Source of the DNA: Rubrivivax sp.
GTDB lineage: Bacteria; Pseudomonadota; Gammaproteobacteria; Burkholderiales; Burkholderiaceae
Reading direction: 5' to 3'
NCBI GenBank assembly: GCA_004211235.1
Contig: SEEY01000276.1
Span: 1-5,835 of the forward strand
DNA length: 5,835 bases
Both the position numbers and the translations under genes were made by a program. Each line of letters opens with the position of its first letter. Position 1 is the stretch's first letter. Under the pieces are notes generated by a model. The model was not told the DNA's origin, did not search any database, and was given only the letters and a program-made list of their open reading frames with translations. Shown here in pieces: positions 1 through 5,835 of the stretch.

Positions 1-2008
1 CACCGAGGGCTTCGACACGCTCAAGGCGCTGGTGAGCGACTGGCCGCCCGCCCGCGCCGCGCAGGTCTGCGGCGTGAAGGAGGCCGACATCTGGCAGGCC
101 GCCGAGTGGTTCGCCACGTCGCCTTCATCGCTCAGCCTCTACTGCCAGGGCCTCAACCAGAGCAGCAGCGGCACGGCCAAGAACACCGCGCTGATCAACC
201 TGCACCTGGCCACCGGCCAGATCGGCAGGCCGGGCGCCGGGCCGTTCTCGCTGACCGGCCAGCCCAATGCCATGGGCGGGCGCGAGAGCGGCGGCATGGC
301 CACGCTGCTGCCTGGCCACCGCGACCCCGGCCGGTCCGAGGACTGGGCCGAGATCGAATCGCTGTGGGGCGTGCCGGATCTCCCGGGGCAACGCGGCCAC
401 ACGGCGGTGGAGATGTTCGAGGCAGCCGCGCGCGGCGAGCTCAAGGCGCTGTGGATCGTCTGCACGAACCCCGCGCAGTCCATGCCCGACCAGGCCACCG
501 TGCGCCAGGCGCTGGAGCGCTGCGAGCTGGTCATCCTGCAGGAGGCCTTTGCCCACACGGCCACCGCCCGCTACGCCGACTACCTGCTGCCGGCGGCCAC
601 CTGGGGCGAGAAGGAAGGCACCGTCACCAACAGTGAACGCCGCATCAGCCGCGTCCGCGCCGCGGTGCCGGCGGCGGGCGAGGCGCGCGCCGACTGGCGC
701 ATCGCCCGAGACATTGGCGCGCTGATCGATGCCGGCCTGGGCCGCCCGCCACGCATCGCCGCAGCCCAGGCCGAAGACCTCTGGCTGGAACACCGCGAGG
801 CCACGCGTGGCCGTGACCTGGACATCACCGGCCTGTCCTGGGCGACGCTGGACCGGGACGGCCCGCAGCAGTGGCCCTATGTGACCGGCCCGACGGCGCG
901 CCTCTACACCGAAGGCCGCTTCGCCACGGCTGACGGCCGTGCCCGCTTCATCGCCCGGGCCTATGTGGCCACCGCCGAGGCCGCGAGCGTGCAGCGCCCG
1001 TTCGCGCTGACGACCGGCCGCATGCGCGACCAATGGCACGGCATGAGCCGCAGCGGCAGCGTGCCGCGCCTCTTCGCCCATGAGGGCCGGCCGCTGGTAC
1101 GCATCAATCCGGCCGACGCCACACGCCACCAGCTCGCCGACGGCGCGCTCGTCCATGTCCGGTCGAGCCGGGGTGAAGTGGTGATGCCGGTGAAGCTCGA
1201 CGACAACATCGCGCCGGCCGGCGCCGACATCGCCATGCACTGGGGCGATGAGTTCATCGGCGCGCAGCTGGGCGTCAACGCCGTCACGCAAGGCGCCTTC
1301 TGCCCCGACTCCAAGCAGCCCGAACTCAAGTTCAGCGCCGTCGCCATCGAGCCGGCCCAGCTGCCCTGGCGCCTGAGCGCCTGCGCCTGGGTCGCGCCTG
1401 AAGACGGCCCACGGCTGCGTGAGCAGTTGCGCGCACTGATGCCTCGCTTCGGCTACGCGCATTGCCTGCCGGAGCCGGGCAAGGGCGCACAGGTCGGCTG
1501 GGCCTTCGAGGCCGCCTGCGCCGAGGTGCCGGCGCCCGAACTTGTCGACGAGCTGGCCGCGGTGCTGGGCCTGAACGAGCCCGCCGTGCTGCGCTATGCC
1601 GATGCCCGGCGCGGCCGGCTGCGCCTGTTGAACCTGGACAAGAGCATCGATGGTGGCGACCTGCAAACTGCGCCGCTGCAGGCCCTGCTGCGCGTCGGCC
1701 AGCATGGCGAAGGCGCCTGGCTCGTCGATCTCTGGCGCGAACGCACGGCTGCAGCCACGTTCGGACGCTGGCTGCTGTCGCCCGGCGCTCCGCCCAGCAA
1801 CGCTGCGGCAGCGCCCAGCCCGCAGGTCTGCAACTGCTTCGACGTGCGAGAGGACGCCATCCGCGTCACGCTCACGCGCTGCAGCGGCACGCCGGCGGAA
1901 CGCCTGGCGCAGCTGCAGGGCGAGAAGCGCTGCGGCACGCAATGCGGCTCCTGCCTGCCGGCGTTGCGACGACTGGTGGCCACCACACCCGAGGAGGCCA
2001 CTGCATGA
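1..2008 (+). CDS. nasA: Assimilatory nitrate reductase, catalytic subunit (5' end outside window)
   Basis: This is the C-terminal 668 residues of a molybdopterin (bis-MGD) oxidoreductase that reduces nitrate to nitrite in the cytoplasm for nitrogen assimilation. The frame is open from base 2. The GTG at 32 is an internal valine, because coding sequence (TEGFDTLKAL) precedes it without a break. The first ~320 visible residues are the rest of the catalytic domain, with family-typical stretches such as GQPNAMGGRESGG and YLLPAATWGEKEGT. A molybdopterin-dinucleotide-binding domain follows at about residues 332-450 (LTTGRMRDQWH, then HWGDEFIG). The last ~60 residues are a BFD-like [2Fe-2S] domain with CNC (codons at 1829 and 1835) and CGSC (codons at 1943 and 1952). 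That C-terminal domain separates NasA-type enzymes from formate dehydrogenases and periplasmic NapA. The N-terminal [4Fe-4S] domain must lie upstream. Family identity is firm; the exact electron donor cannot be told. Confidence 0.93.
   Translation, partial: TEGFDTLKALVSDWPPARAAQVCGVKEADIWQAAEWFATSPSSLSLYCQGLNQSSSGTAKNTALINLHLATGQIGRPGAGPFSLTGQPNAMGGRESGGMATLLPGHRDPGRSEDWAEIESLWGVPDLPGQRGHTAVEMFEAAARGELKALWIVCTNPAQSMPDQATVRQALERCELVILQEAFAHTATARYADYLLPAATWGEKEGTVTNSERRISRVRAAVPAAGEARADWRIARDIGALIDAGLGRPPRIAAAQAEDLWLEHREATRGRDLDITGLSWATLDRDGPQQWPYVTGPTARLYTEGRFATADGRARFIARAYVATAEAASVQRPFALTTGRMRDQWHGMSRSGSVPRLFAHEGRPLVRINPADATRHQLADGALVHVRSSRGEVVMPVKLDDNIAPAGADIAMHWGDEFIGAQLGVNAVTQGAFCPDSKQPELKFSAVAIEPAQLPWRLSACAWVAPEDGPRLREQLRALMPRFGYAHCLPEPGKGAQVGWAFEAACAEVPAPELVDELAAVLGLNEPAVLRYADARRGRLRLLNLDKSIDGGDLQTAPLQALLRVGQHGEGAWLVDLWRERTAAATFGRWLLSPGAPPSNAAAAPSPQVCNCFDVREDAIRVTLTRCSGTPAERLAQLQGEKRCGTQCGSCLPALRRLVATTPEEATA
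1992..1997 (+). promoter_or_regulatory. Strong Shine-Dalgarno sequence serving only a 5-codon frame
   Basis: AGGAGG lies 7 bases before the ATG at 2005, which overlaps the nasA stop as ATGA. That is the standard layout for a translationally coupled next gene. The frame it opens reads MSLAA and stops at 2020-2022. The site may be the leftover start of a lost downstream gene, or chance, since the same bases encode the nasA residues PEEA. Confidence 0.45.
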
Positions 2009-2022
2009 GCCTCGCTGCCTGA
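2005..2022 (+). pseudogene. Possible start remnant of a lost nas-operon gene (5-codon frame)
   Basis: ATG AGC CTC GCT GCC TGA overlaps the nasA stop in the ATGA configuration and has a well-placed AGGAGG upstream. In many proteobacterial nas operons nasA is followed directly by another gene, often a uroporphyrinogen-III methyltransferase for siroheme. One reading is that such a gene was deleted here, leaving its first codons. Nothing recognisable follows in the 76 bases before coaX. The call is tentative: a chance ATGA with an SD-like coding stretch is a real alternative. Confidence 0.25.
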
Positions 2023-2098
2023 TCCTTCGAACGCCAGCGCGGGTGGCGGGGGAATGTCAGCTGGTAGGCTCGCGGCATCGTTCACGGCACACGCCCCC

Positions 2099-2863
2099 AT
2101 GAGCTTTCTGGCCATCGACATCGGCAACACCCGGCTCAAGTGGGCTGTCTATCCGGAAGGCGCCGAGCCCGGCAGCGCTCCGCTCCAGCATGGCGCCGTC
2201 TTCCTGGAAAACATCGACCGCCTCGCCGACGAGGACTGGCAAGGCCTGGCCCCGCCGACGCGCGTGTTGGGCAGCAACGTCGCCGGTGACGCCGTGCGCC
2301 GCCGCGTCGAGGAGCAGATGGAGCACTGGGACCTCAGCCCCCGCTGGGTCGTTCCTGCCACCGAGGCGGCCGGCATCCGCAATGGCTACGACCACCCGAC
2401 CCGCCTCGGCGCGGACCGCTGGGTGGCGGTCATCGGCGCCCATGCACACGCGCTCCGGCGCGGCTTCGACGGCCCGGTGCTGACCGTGATGGTGGGCACC
2501 GCCGTGACGGTGGACGCCCTCTCCAGCGACGGCCGCTTCCTGGGCGGCCTGATCCTGCCCGGCCACGGCATCATGCTGCGCGCGCTCGAAGGCGGCACGG
2601 CCGGCCTGCGCGTGCCCACCGGCGAGGTGCGCGACTTCCCGACCAACACCAGCGACGCACTGACCACCGGCGGCACCTTCGCCATCATCGGCGCCATCGA
2701 GCACATGCACCGCCTGCTGCAGCAGCGCGAGGGCCGGGCGCCGCTGCTGCTGATGACGGGCGGCGCAGGGTGGAAGGTGGCGCCCGCGCTGGATGCCCCG
2801 CATGAACTCATCGAGGGGCTGATCTTCGATGGGTTGCTGGCGATCGACGCGACACGGGGGTGA
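2099..2863 (+). CDS. coaX: Type III pantothenate kinase (CoaX/Baf family)
   Basis: This enzyme phosphorylates pantothenate with ATP, the first step of coenzyme A synthesis, in the cytoplasm. The 254-residue product matches the usual family length. It has the ASKHA-fold marks of type III kinases: the N-terminal phosphate-binding motif DIGNTRLKW (residues 7-15), [13 protein letters not shown] (96-108) with the presumed catalytic Asp106, GTAVTVD (133-139) with the presumed monovalent-cation Asp139, and GGLILPG (149-155). I chose the ATG at 2099 because the family begins a few residues before DIGNT. An in-frame ATG at 2054 would add 15 residues ([15 protein letters not shown]) that do not look like the family, and its GGGGGA lies too close to act as a ribosome binding site. 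No clear Shine-Dalgarno sequence precedes 2099 either. The Bordetella homologue was named Bvg accessory factor; a regulatory role here is not implied. Confidence 0.95.
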   Translation: MSFLAIDIGNTRLKWAVYPEGAEPGSAPLQHGAVFLENIDRLADEDWQGLAPPTRVLGSNVAGDAVRRRVEEQMEHWDLSPRWVVPATEAAGIRNGYDHPTRLGADRWVAVIGAHAHALRRGFDGPVLTVMVGTAVTVDALSSDGRFLGGLILPGHGIMLRALEGGTAGLRVPTGEVRDFPTNTSDALTTGGTFAIIGAIEHMHRLLQQREGRAPLLLMTGGAGWKVAPALDAPHELIEGLIFDGLLAIDATRG

Positions 2864-2867
2864 CGCT

Positions 2868-2883
2868 TCGGCCACCCGGCCGA
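2868..2883. terminator. Short GC-rich hairpin between convergent genes, possible weak terminator
   Basis: TCGGCC, loop ACCC, GGCCGA forms a perfect 6-bp stem starting 4 bases after the coaX stop. It has no T-run on either side, so it is not a canonical intrinsic terminator. It sits where a terminator for the convergent coaX and the minus-strand gene would be expected. Confidence 0.3.
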
Positions 2884-2938
2884 CGCAATTACCAGCCAGA
2901 CACCGCCCATCGGCCAGCGACCCACGGCCAGACAAAAG

Positions 2939-3313
2939 CTAGCCGGCATCCAGCAGCGCCACCAGGCTTCCTTGCCGCAACTCCACCCGCAGCAAGCGGT
3001 CCGCCAGCGCCACCTGCCACACGCGTTCGCCTGCGAGAGCGTCGGCATCGGTCGGGTCTGCGGCCCTGCCGTCTCCGAAGACGCTCAGCATCAGCGCCTC
3101 GTCGAGCCGCTTGAACACGCCGTTGCGGCGATAGCCCCTGATGAGCGCGAAGCCGACCGGGCCCTCGGGATCCAGCCCCAGCCCAAGGTCACCGCGTGGC
3201 GACAGGTCGGTGATGCGCATGCCGTACAGGCTGACGCGCCGGTCGAGCGACAGCGCTTCCGTCATCGTGATGCCCGGGGAGGACGGGTGGTCCTGTTGCG
3301 TTGATGTCTCCAT
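2939..3313 (-). CDS. Hypothetical protein, 124 residues, unknown function
   Basis: I do not recognise this protein. The start at 3313 is supported by AGAGGAG at 3324-3330, 10 bases upstream on the same strand. An internal ATG at codon 17 (M17, after GIT) is a weaker alternative with no such site. The product is soluble-looking, with no signal peptide, no membrane segment and no cysteines. After a polar N-terminus (residues 1-17) it alternates short hydrophobic stretches with charged turns, suggesting a small beta-rich fold: VSLYGMRITDL at 28-38, GPVGFALIRGYRRNGVF at 51-67, and WQVALADRLLRVELRQGSLVALL at 99-121. It is convergent with coaX (75 bases apart) and divergent from the regulator gene (165 bases apart). 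Codon choice resembles its neighbours. The overlapping plus-strand frames have no ribosome binding site and look like shadows. Confidence 0.7.
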   Translation of the reverse strand: METSTQQDHPSSPGITMTEALSLDRRVSLYGMRITDLSPRGDLGLGLDPEGPVGFALIRGYRRNGVFKRLDEALMLSVFGDGRAADPTDADALAGERVWQVALADRLLRVELRQGSLVALLDAG

Positions 3314-3323
3314 TGCTTTTGGG

Positions 3324-3330
3324 CTCCTCT
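3324..3330 (-). promoter_or_regulatory. Ribosome binding site of the 124-residue protein
   Basis: On the minus strand AGAGGAG stands 10 bases before the ATG at 3313. It is the best argument that this frame is translated and that the longer start is used. Confidence 0.65.
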
Positions 3331-3401
3331 CCCATTGCGGGACCTGCGACTGACACGTGGCGAGCCATCCCGATGCCCTAAGCTATGCGGGCCGAAACCA
3401 C

Positions 3402-3426
3402 GCGTCATCCGCATCGCAGATGACGC
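3402..3426. repeat. Perfect 8-bp inverted repeat, candidate operator
   Basis: GCGTCATC (3402-3409) and GATGACGC (3419-3426) are exact reverse complements separated by 9 bases. Centre-to-centre distance is 17 bases, so as duplex DNA it could be a two-site operator. It lies 53 bases before the regulator start in the divergent region, suiting autoregulation or control of both genes. As RNA it would form an 8-bp stem with a 9-base loop in the leader of the regulator transcript. A smaller inverted repeat, CCTGC/GCAGG (3433-3437 and 3444-3448), follows. The binding protein is unknown. Confidence 0.5.
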
Positions 3427-3467
3427 ACGCAACCTGCAACGTCGCAGGCCAGCCAACAAGAGCTTCC

Positions 3468-3472
3468 AGGAG
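3468..3472 (+). promoter_or_regulatory. Ribosome binding site that fixes the regulator start at GTG 3479
   Basis: AGGAG with a 6-base spacer precedes GTG at 3479. Translation from there begins 8 residues before the winged-helix domain, as usual for this family. The ATG at 3335 would add a 48-residue arginine- and proline-rich extension. Confidence 0.75.
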
Positions 3473-3478
3473 CCGTCG

Positions 3479-5572
3479 GTGACACAGGCGAGGGCGTTCC
3501 AGCAGTTCGAGATCCGGCCGGAGCAGCGTGTGCTGCTCGTGGGCGGCCAACCCGTGGGCATCGGGGCGCGCGCCTTCGATGTCCTGCTGGCGCTTGCGGA
3601 GCGCTCGCAGCGCGTGGTCAGCAAGGCGGAGCTGCTGGACCTGGCCTGGCCGGGCGTGGTGGTGGAAGAAAACAACCTGACGGTGCAAATCTCCACGCTG
3701 CGTCGCCTGCTGGGTCACGAGACCATCGTCACCGTCACGGGCCGCGGCTACCGCCTCAAGGCCACGCCGGTAGACGACCCGGCCGCGCTGCAACCTGCAG
3801 CGGCCGTCACCGACGACGCCGTGCCCCGGCTGCAACGCCGACTCGCGGTCATCGTGCAGGCCGAAGTGGTGGGCTGGTCGCGCCTGGTGGCGCGTGATCC
3901 CACACGCGCGGCGGGCACATGGAAGCGCATCCGCGTCGACCTCATCGAGCGCAGCCTGCCCCAGTTCGGCGGCCGCGCAATCGAGCTCACGGCGGAGCGG
4001 CTGCAACTCGAGTTCGGCAGCGCCGTGGAAGCGGTGGCCTGGGCGACGGAACTGCAGGAGGCGCTGGCCGAGCGCAGGCAGGCCAGCGACCCGGCGGAGA
4101 ACACGTCTTTCCATCTGCGCATCGGCATTGCTGTGGATGACGTGATCGTGGACGACGGCAAACTGGTCGGCGACGGCGTCAACGTGGCAGCCGACCTACA
4201 ACTCAGCGCCGTGCACGACGAGATCCTGACCACCCAGAAGGTGTGCGACTTTGTAGCGCACAAGATCGCCGTCGGCTTCGAGCCGCTCGGCCAGCGCGTG
4301 ATGCAGAGGTCACAGCGCCCGCTACACGTGTTGCGCGTGGCAGCCGGTGCGCGCAATGCCGTGGCCGCGCTGCGCCCGGCCGGTGTGCGGGTGGCATCGC
4401 TCGCAGTGTTGCCCTTTTCGACCGAGGGACCGGCTACCGACGCCTATTTCGGCGAAGGCGTCACGGAAGAGATCATTGCCACGCTGTCGCTGAACCGCGC
4501 GCTGTTCGTCATCGCGCACAGCTCGACGCTGCGCTATCGGGGCCACGCGCCGGACCCGGCCGCCGTGGCTGCCGAACTGGGCGTGCGCTATCTGGTGACG
4601 GGCCGAGTGCGGCGGGCCGGGTCGCACATGCGCATCCACGTCTGCCTGATTCACGCGGCCGACCAGCGAGTCATCTGGCAGCAGCCCTTCGATGGCATCG
4701 TCGATGACCTGTTCGAGTTCCAGACCGAAATCGCTGCCAAGGTGGCCGCCGCCGCGGCACCGCAGGTGCAGGACGAGGAAGTTGCCCAGGCCCGCCACCG
4801 CCCGACGGACAGCCACGATGCCTACGACTGCGTGCTGCGCGCGCTGACCGGCATGGTGAAACTCGGCACGCCGGAGTTCGACGCCGCGGGCCGCATGCTG
4901 ATGCGTGCCGTCGCGCTGGACCCGGGCTACTCACAGGCCCACGCCCATCTGGCCTGGTGGTACAGCCTGCGGCAGTTCGATGGCCTGTCCAGTGAAGACG
5001 GCCAGGAAGGTCGACTCGCGCTTGACCATGCACTGGAGTCCGTCCGGCTGGATGCCCGTGACGCCTGGGCACTGTCCGTGGCCGGCTACATGCTGTCGCT
5101 GCAGAAGCAGCATGACGAGGCGCTGGACCTGTTCGACAAGGCCCTCACGCTCAATCCCAGCTGCGCCGCCGCGTGGGCGCGCAGCGCCGCCACCCTGTGC
5201 TACGTGGGTCGCGCCGAGGAGGCTCTGGAACGCCTGGACCGCGCGATGCGCCTGAGCCCCTTCGATCAGCACCAGTTCTGGCACCTGACCATCTGCGGCG
5301 GGGCCAGCTTCGTTGCGCATCGCTATGACGAGTCCGCCGGCTGGCTGGGCAAGGCTCTGCGGCTGAATCCGGGCTTCAACGCCGCCCGCCGCCTGCAGAT
5401 CGCAGCGTTGGCACGGACGGGCGAGATCACCGAAGCGCGCGCCCTCGCCCAGCAGTTCCTCATCGACTGCCCGAACTTTTCCGTCCGCCAGTTCGGGCAG
5501 TGGTCGCCCATGCAGCGGCCCCATCTCGATGACCTGCTCGCGGCGCTGCGCCAGGCGGGCCTGCCTGATTGA
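3479..5572 (+). CDS. Winged-helix regulator with degenerate cyclase domain, TolB-like domain and TPR repeats
   Basis: This is a 697-residue, probably cytoplasmic one-component transcription regulator. Residues ~8-94 form an OmpR/CadC-type winged helix (LAWPGVVVEENNLTVQISTL, ending TVTGRGYRL). Residues ~119-285 resemble a class III adenylate/guanylate cyclase domain (RRLAVIVQAEVVGWSRL, then GDGVNVAADLQ). Residues ~303-425 are a CadC/TolB N-terminal-like domain (ASLAVLPFSTEG, YFGEGVTEEII, YLVTGRVRR). Residues ~445-665 are TPR-type helical repeats, clearest at 526-560 and 561-594. No membrane helix is visible, unlike CadC itself. The cyclase domain looks inactive: the first metal Asp is Glu129, the usual TGDG is TAER (171-174), and the arginine expected four residues after Asn235 is Asp239. 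It may therefore sense a ligand or act in dimerisation. The start is set by AGGAG at 3468. The gene is divergent from the small protein and 48 bases upstream of the octapeptide-repeat gene, its likeliest target. The signal is unknown. Confidence 0.88.
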   Translation: MTQARAFQQFEIRPEQRVLLVGGQPVGIGARAFDVLLALAERSQRVVSKAELLDLAWPGVVVEENNLTVQISTLRRLLGHETIVTVTGRGYRLKATPVDDPAALQPAAAVTDDAVPRLQRRLAVIVQAEVVGWSRLVARDPTRAAGTWKRIRVDLIERSLPQFGGRAIELTAERLQLEFGSAVEAVAWATELQEALAERRQASDPAENTSFHLRIGIAVDDVIVDDGKLVGDGVNVAADLQLSAVHDEILTTQKVCDFVAHKIAVGFEPLGQRVMQRSQRPLHVLRVAAGARNAVAALRPAGVRVASLAVLPFSTEGPATDAYFGEGVTEEIIATLSLNRALFVIAHSSTLRYRGHAPDPAAVAAELGVRYLVTGRVRRAGSHMRIHVCLIHAADQRVIWQQPFDGIVDDLFEFQTEIAAKVAAAAAPQVQDEEVAQARHRPTDSHDAYDCVLRALTGMVKLGTPEFDAAGRMLMRAVALDPGYSQAHAHLAWWYSLRQFDGLSSEDGQEGRLALDHALESVRLDARDAWALSVAGYMLSLQKQHDEALDLFDKALTLNPSCAAAWARSAATLCYVGRAEEALERLDRAMRLSPFDQHQFWHLTICGGASFVAHRYDESAGWLGKALRLNPGFNAARRLQIAALARTGEITEARALAQQFLIDCPNFSVRQFGQWSPMQRPHLDDLLAALRQAGLPD

Positions 5573-5608
5573 TCGACCAGCCGCAACGGCTCGCAGACTT
5601 CACCGCCC

Positions 5609-5614
5609 AGGAGG
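5609..5614 (+). promoter_or_regulatory. Ribosome binding site of the repeat-protein gene
   Basis: AGGAGG lies exactly 6 bases before the ATG at 5621. This near-consensus site is the strongest in the window that leads a long frame. It shows that the repeat frame is a translated gene and predicts efficient translation. Confidence 0.85.
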
Positions 5615-5620
5615 GATCAC

Positions 5621-5835
5621 ATGGTTTGGAACGCTCAGAACAGCCCCTACAGCCCCAACTTCTCCGGCCACGCCTCGCCGAACTTTTCGGGACACGCGGC
5701 GCCCAACTTTTCGGGCCACGCCTCGCCGAACTTTTCAGGGCATGCGGCACCGAACTTCTCGGGGCATGCATCGCCCAACTTTTCAGGCCATGCAGCACCC
5801 AACTTCTCGGGCAACTTCACGCCCTCCTGGGGCAG
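5621..5835 (+). CDS. Octapeptide-repeat protein, PNFSGHA(S/A) tandem repeats (3' end outside window)
   Basis: The frame runs from ATG 5621 (AGGAGG 6 bases upstream) past the window edge; 71 codons are visible. It opens MVWNAQNSPYS, then carries six complete octapeptides PNFSGHA(S/A) at residues 12-59 and a partial seventh (PNFSG, 60-64), followed by NFTPSWG. Every complete unit has one Pro, Asn, Phe, Gly and His; only position 8 varies. I do not recognise the family. There is no cysteine, no signal peptide and no membrane segment in view. Only 11 residues precede the repeats, so a classical N-terminal RiPP leader is absent; any recognition region would have to be C-terminal. Candidate roles are a multi-core modified-peptide precursor, a His-based metal-binding octarepeat (similar only in period to prion-type octarepeats), or a low-complexity Phe-Ser-Gly structural protein. 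It starts 48 bases after the regulator gene, suggesting co-transcription. About 16 of 71 codons end in A or T, more than expected for this GC-rich region. Confidence 0.88.
   Translation, partial: MVWNAQNSPYSPNFSGHASPNFSGHAAPNFSGHASPNFSGHAAPNFSGHASPNFSGHAAPNFSGNFTPSWG
5654..5812 (+). repeat. Tandem 24-bp coding repeat (six full units plus partial), 48-bp superperiod
   Basis: Six 24-base units fill 5654-5797 and a 15-base partial unit follows to 5812. Units 1, 3 and 5 end in a Ser codon (TCG); units 2, 4 and 6 end in an Ala codon (GCG or GCA). A 23-base exact match at 5666-5688 recurs at 5714-5736, exactly 48 bases on, so the array probably grew by copying a two-unit block. It is coding and has no unique spacers. 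Confidence 0.9.

Larger units (their letters stand above)
3314..3478. promoter_or_regulatory. Divergent intergenic region between the small protein and the regulator gene
   Basis: These 165 bases separate two genes transcribed away from each other, so promoters for both should lie here. The frame of the regulator runs open from an ATG at 3335, but that stretch (MRDLRLTRGEPSRC and on) does not resemble the start of a winged-helix domain and is better read as untranslated. I could not pick a confident promoter: CTGACA at 3350-3355 resembles a -35 box, but no good -10 lies 16-18 bases downstream. Confidence 0.55.

Noticed and set aside
32..34. GTG as the start of the nitrate reductase frame.
   Set aside because: The frame is open and family-like upstream to the window edge, and the catalytic domain is already under way; this is an internal valine.
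125..1942. A 605-residue open frame on the minus strand antisense to nasA.
   Set aside because: Long antisense frames are common in very GC-rich coding DNA. The translation is alanine-, arginine- and glycine-rich with no recognisable domain, while the plus strand encodes a clear NasA.
2972..3353. Plus-strand open frames overlapping the minus-strand small protein.
   Set aside because: They have no ribosome binding site or recognisable protein features; the minus-strand frame has both a good ribosome binding site and plausible protein character.
3350..3386. Sigma-70 promoter with CTGACA (-35) and TAAGCT or AGCTAT (-10).
   Set aside because: The spacers are 23 and 25 bases, well outside the usual 16-18, so the pairing is not supported.
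3335..3478. ATG at 3335 as the start of the regulator (48 extra residues).
   Set aside because: The extension is basic and unlike the family, whereas GTG at 3479 has AGGAG at an ideal 6-base spacing just before the winged helix.
5580..5590. GCCG-CAA-CGGC as a terminator between regulator and repeat gene.
   Set aside because: The stem is only 4 bp with a 3-base loop and no T-run follows; it is too weak to call.
5460..5798. Minus-strand open frame across the repeat array.
   Set aside because: It is the reverse of the regulator end and the repeat gene, with a Ser/Arg-rich translation; the plus-strand frame has the ribosome binding site and the conserved octapeptide.
5654..5812. CRISPR-like or non-coding satellite array.
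   Set aside because: The 24-base units abut without unique spacers, stay in frame, and vary almost only at silent positions, so they are coding repeats.
5621..5835. Assignment to the His-Xaa-Ser (HxsA) modified-peptide system on the strength of the HAS motif.
   Set aside because: Half the units read HAA rather than HAS, the period is 8 residues with conserved PNFSG, and no partner genes are visible; the resemblance is too slight.

Overview
The window is very GC-rich, with strongly G/C-ending codons. The gene content (an assimilatory nitrate reductase with a C-terminal BFD domain, and a Baf/CoaX-type pantothenate kinase) fits a betaproteobacterium, most likely of the order Burkholderiales. 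That placement is inferred from protein style and composition, not from a marker gene.

Layout. (1) Positions 1-2008 hold the C-terminal part of assimilatory nitrate reductase NasA, whose start lies outside the window. A short abortive reading frame with a perfect ribosome binding site overlaps its stop codon. (2) Positions 2099-2863 hold a complete type III pantothenate kinase (coaX), the first step of coenzyme A synthesis. (3) Positions 2939-3313 on the minus strand hold a small protein of unknown function, convergent with coaX. (4) A 165-base divergent intergenic region (3314-3478) contains a perfect 8-bp inverted repeat. (5) Positions 3479-5572 hold a 697-residue one-component regulator: winged-helix DNA-binding domain, degenerate class III nucleotide-cyclase domain, CadC/TolB-like domain and TPR repeats, with no membrane segment. 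(6) From 5621 to the window edge runs the start of a gene with a perfect Shine-Dalgarno sequence. It encodes tandem octapeptides PNFSGHA(S/A), six complete copies and a partial seventh, with position 8 alternating strictly S, A, S, A, S, A.

The first two genes are housekeeping and nutrient metabolism. The notable part is the right-hand end. The repeat gene starts only 48 bases after the regulator, on the same strand, with no convincing terminator between them, so the two probably form one transcription unit. The repeat copies differ at many silent codon positions while the amino acids stay fixed, which implies selection on the peptide sequence. Possible roles are a multi-core precursor of a modified peptide, a histidine-based metal-binding repeat protein, or a low-complexity structural protein. 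The window ends before any partner enzyme could be seen, so the function is open.
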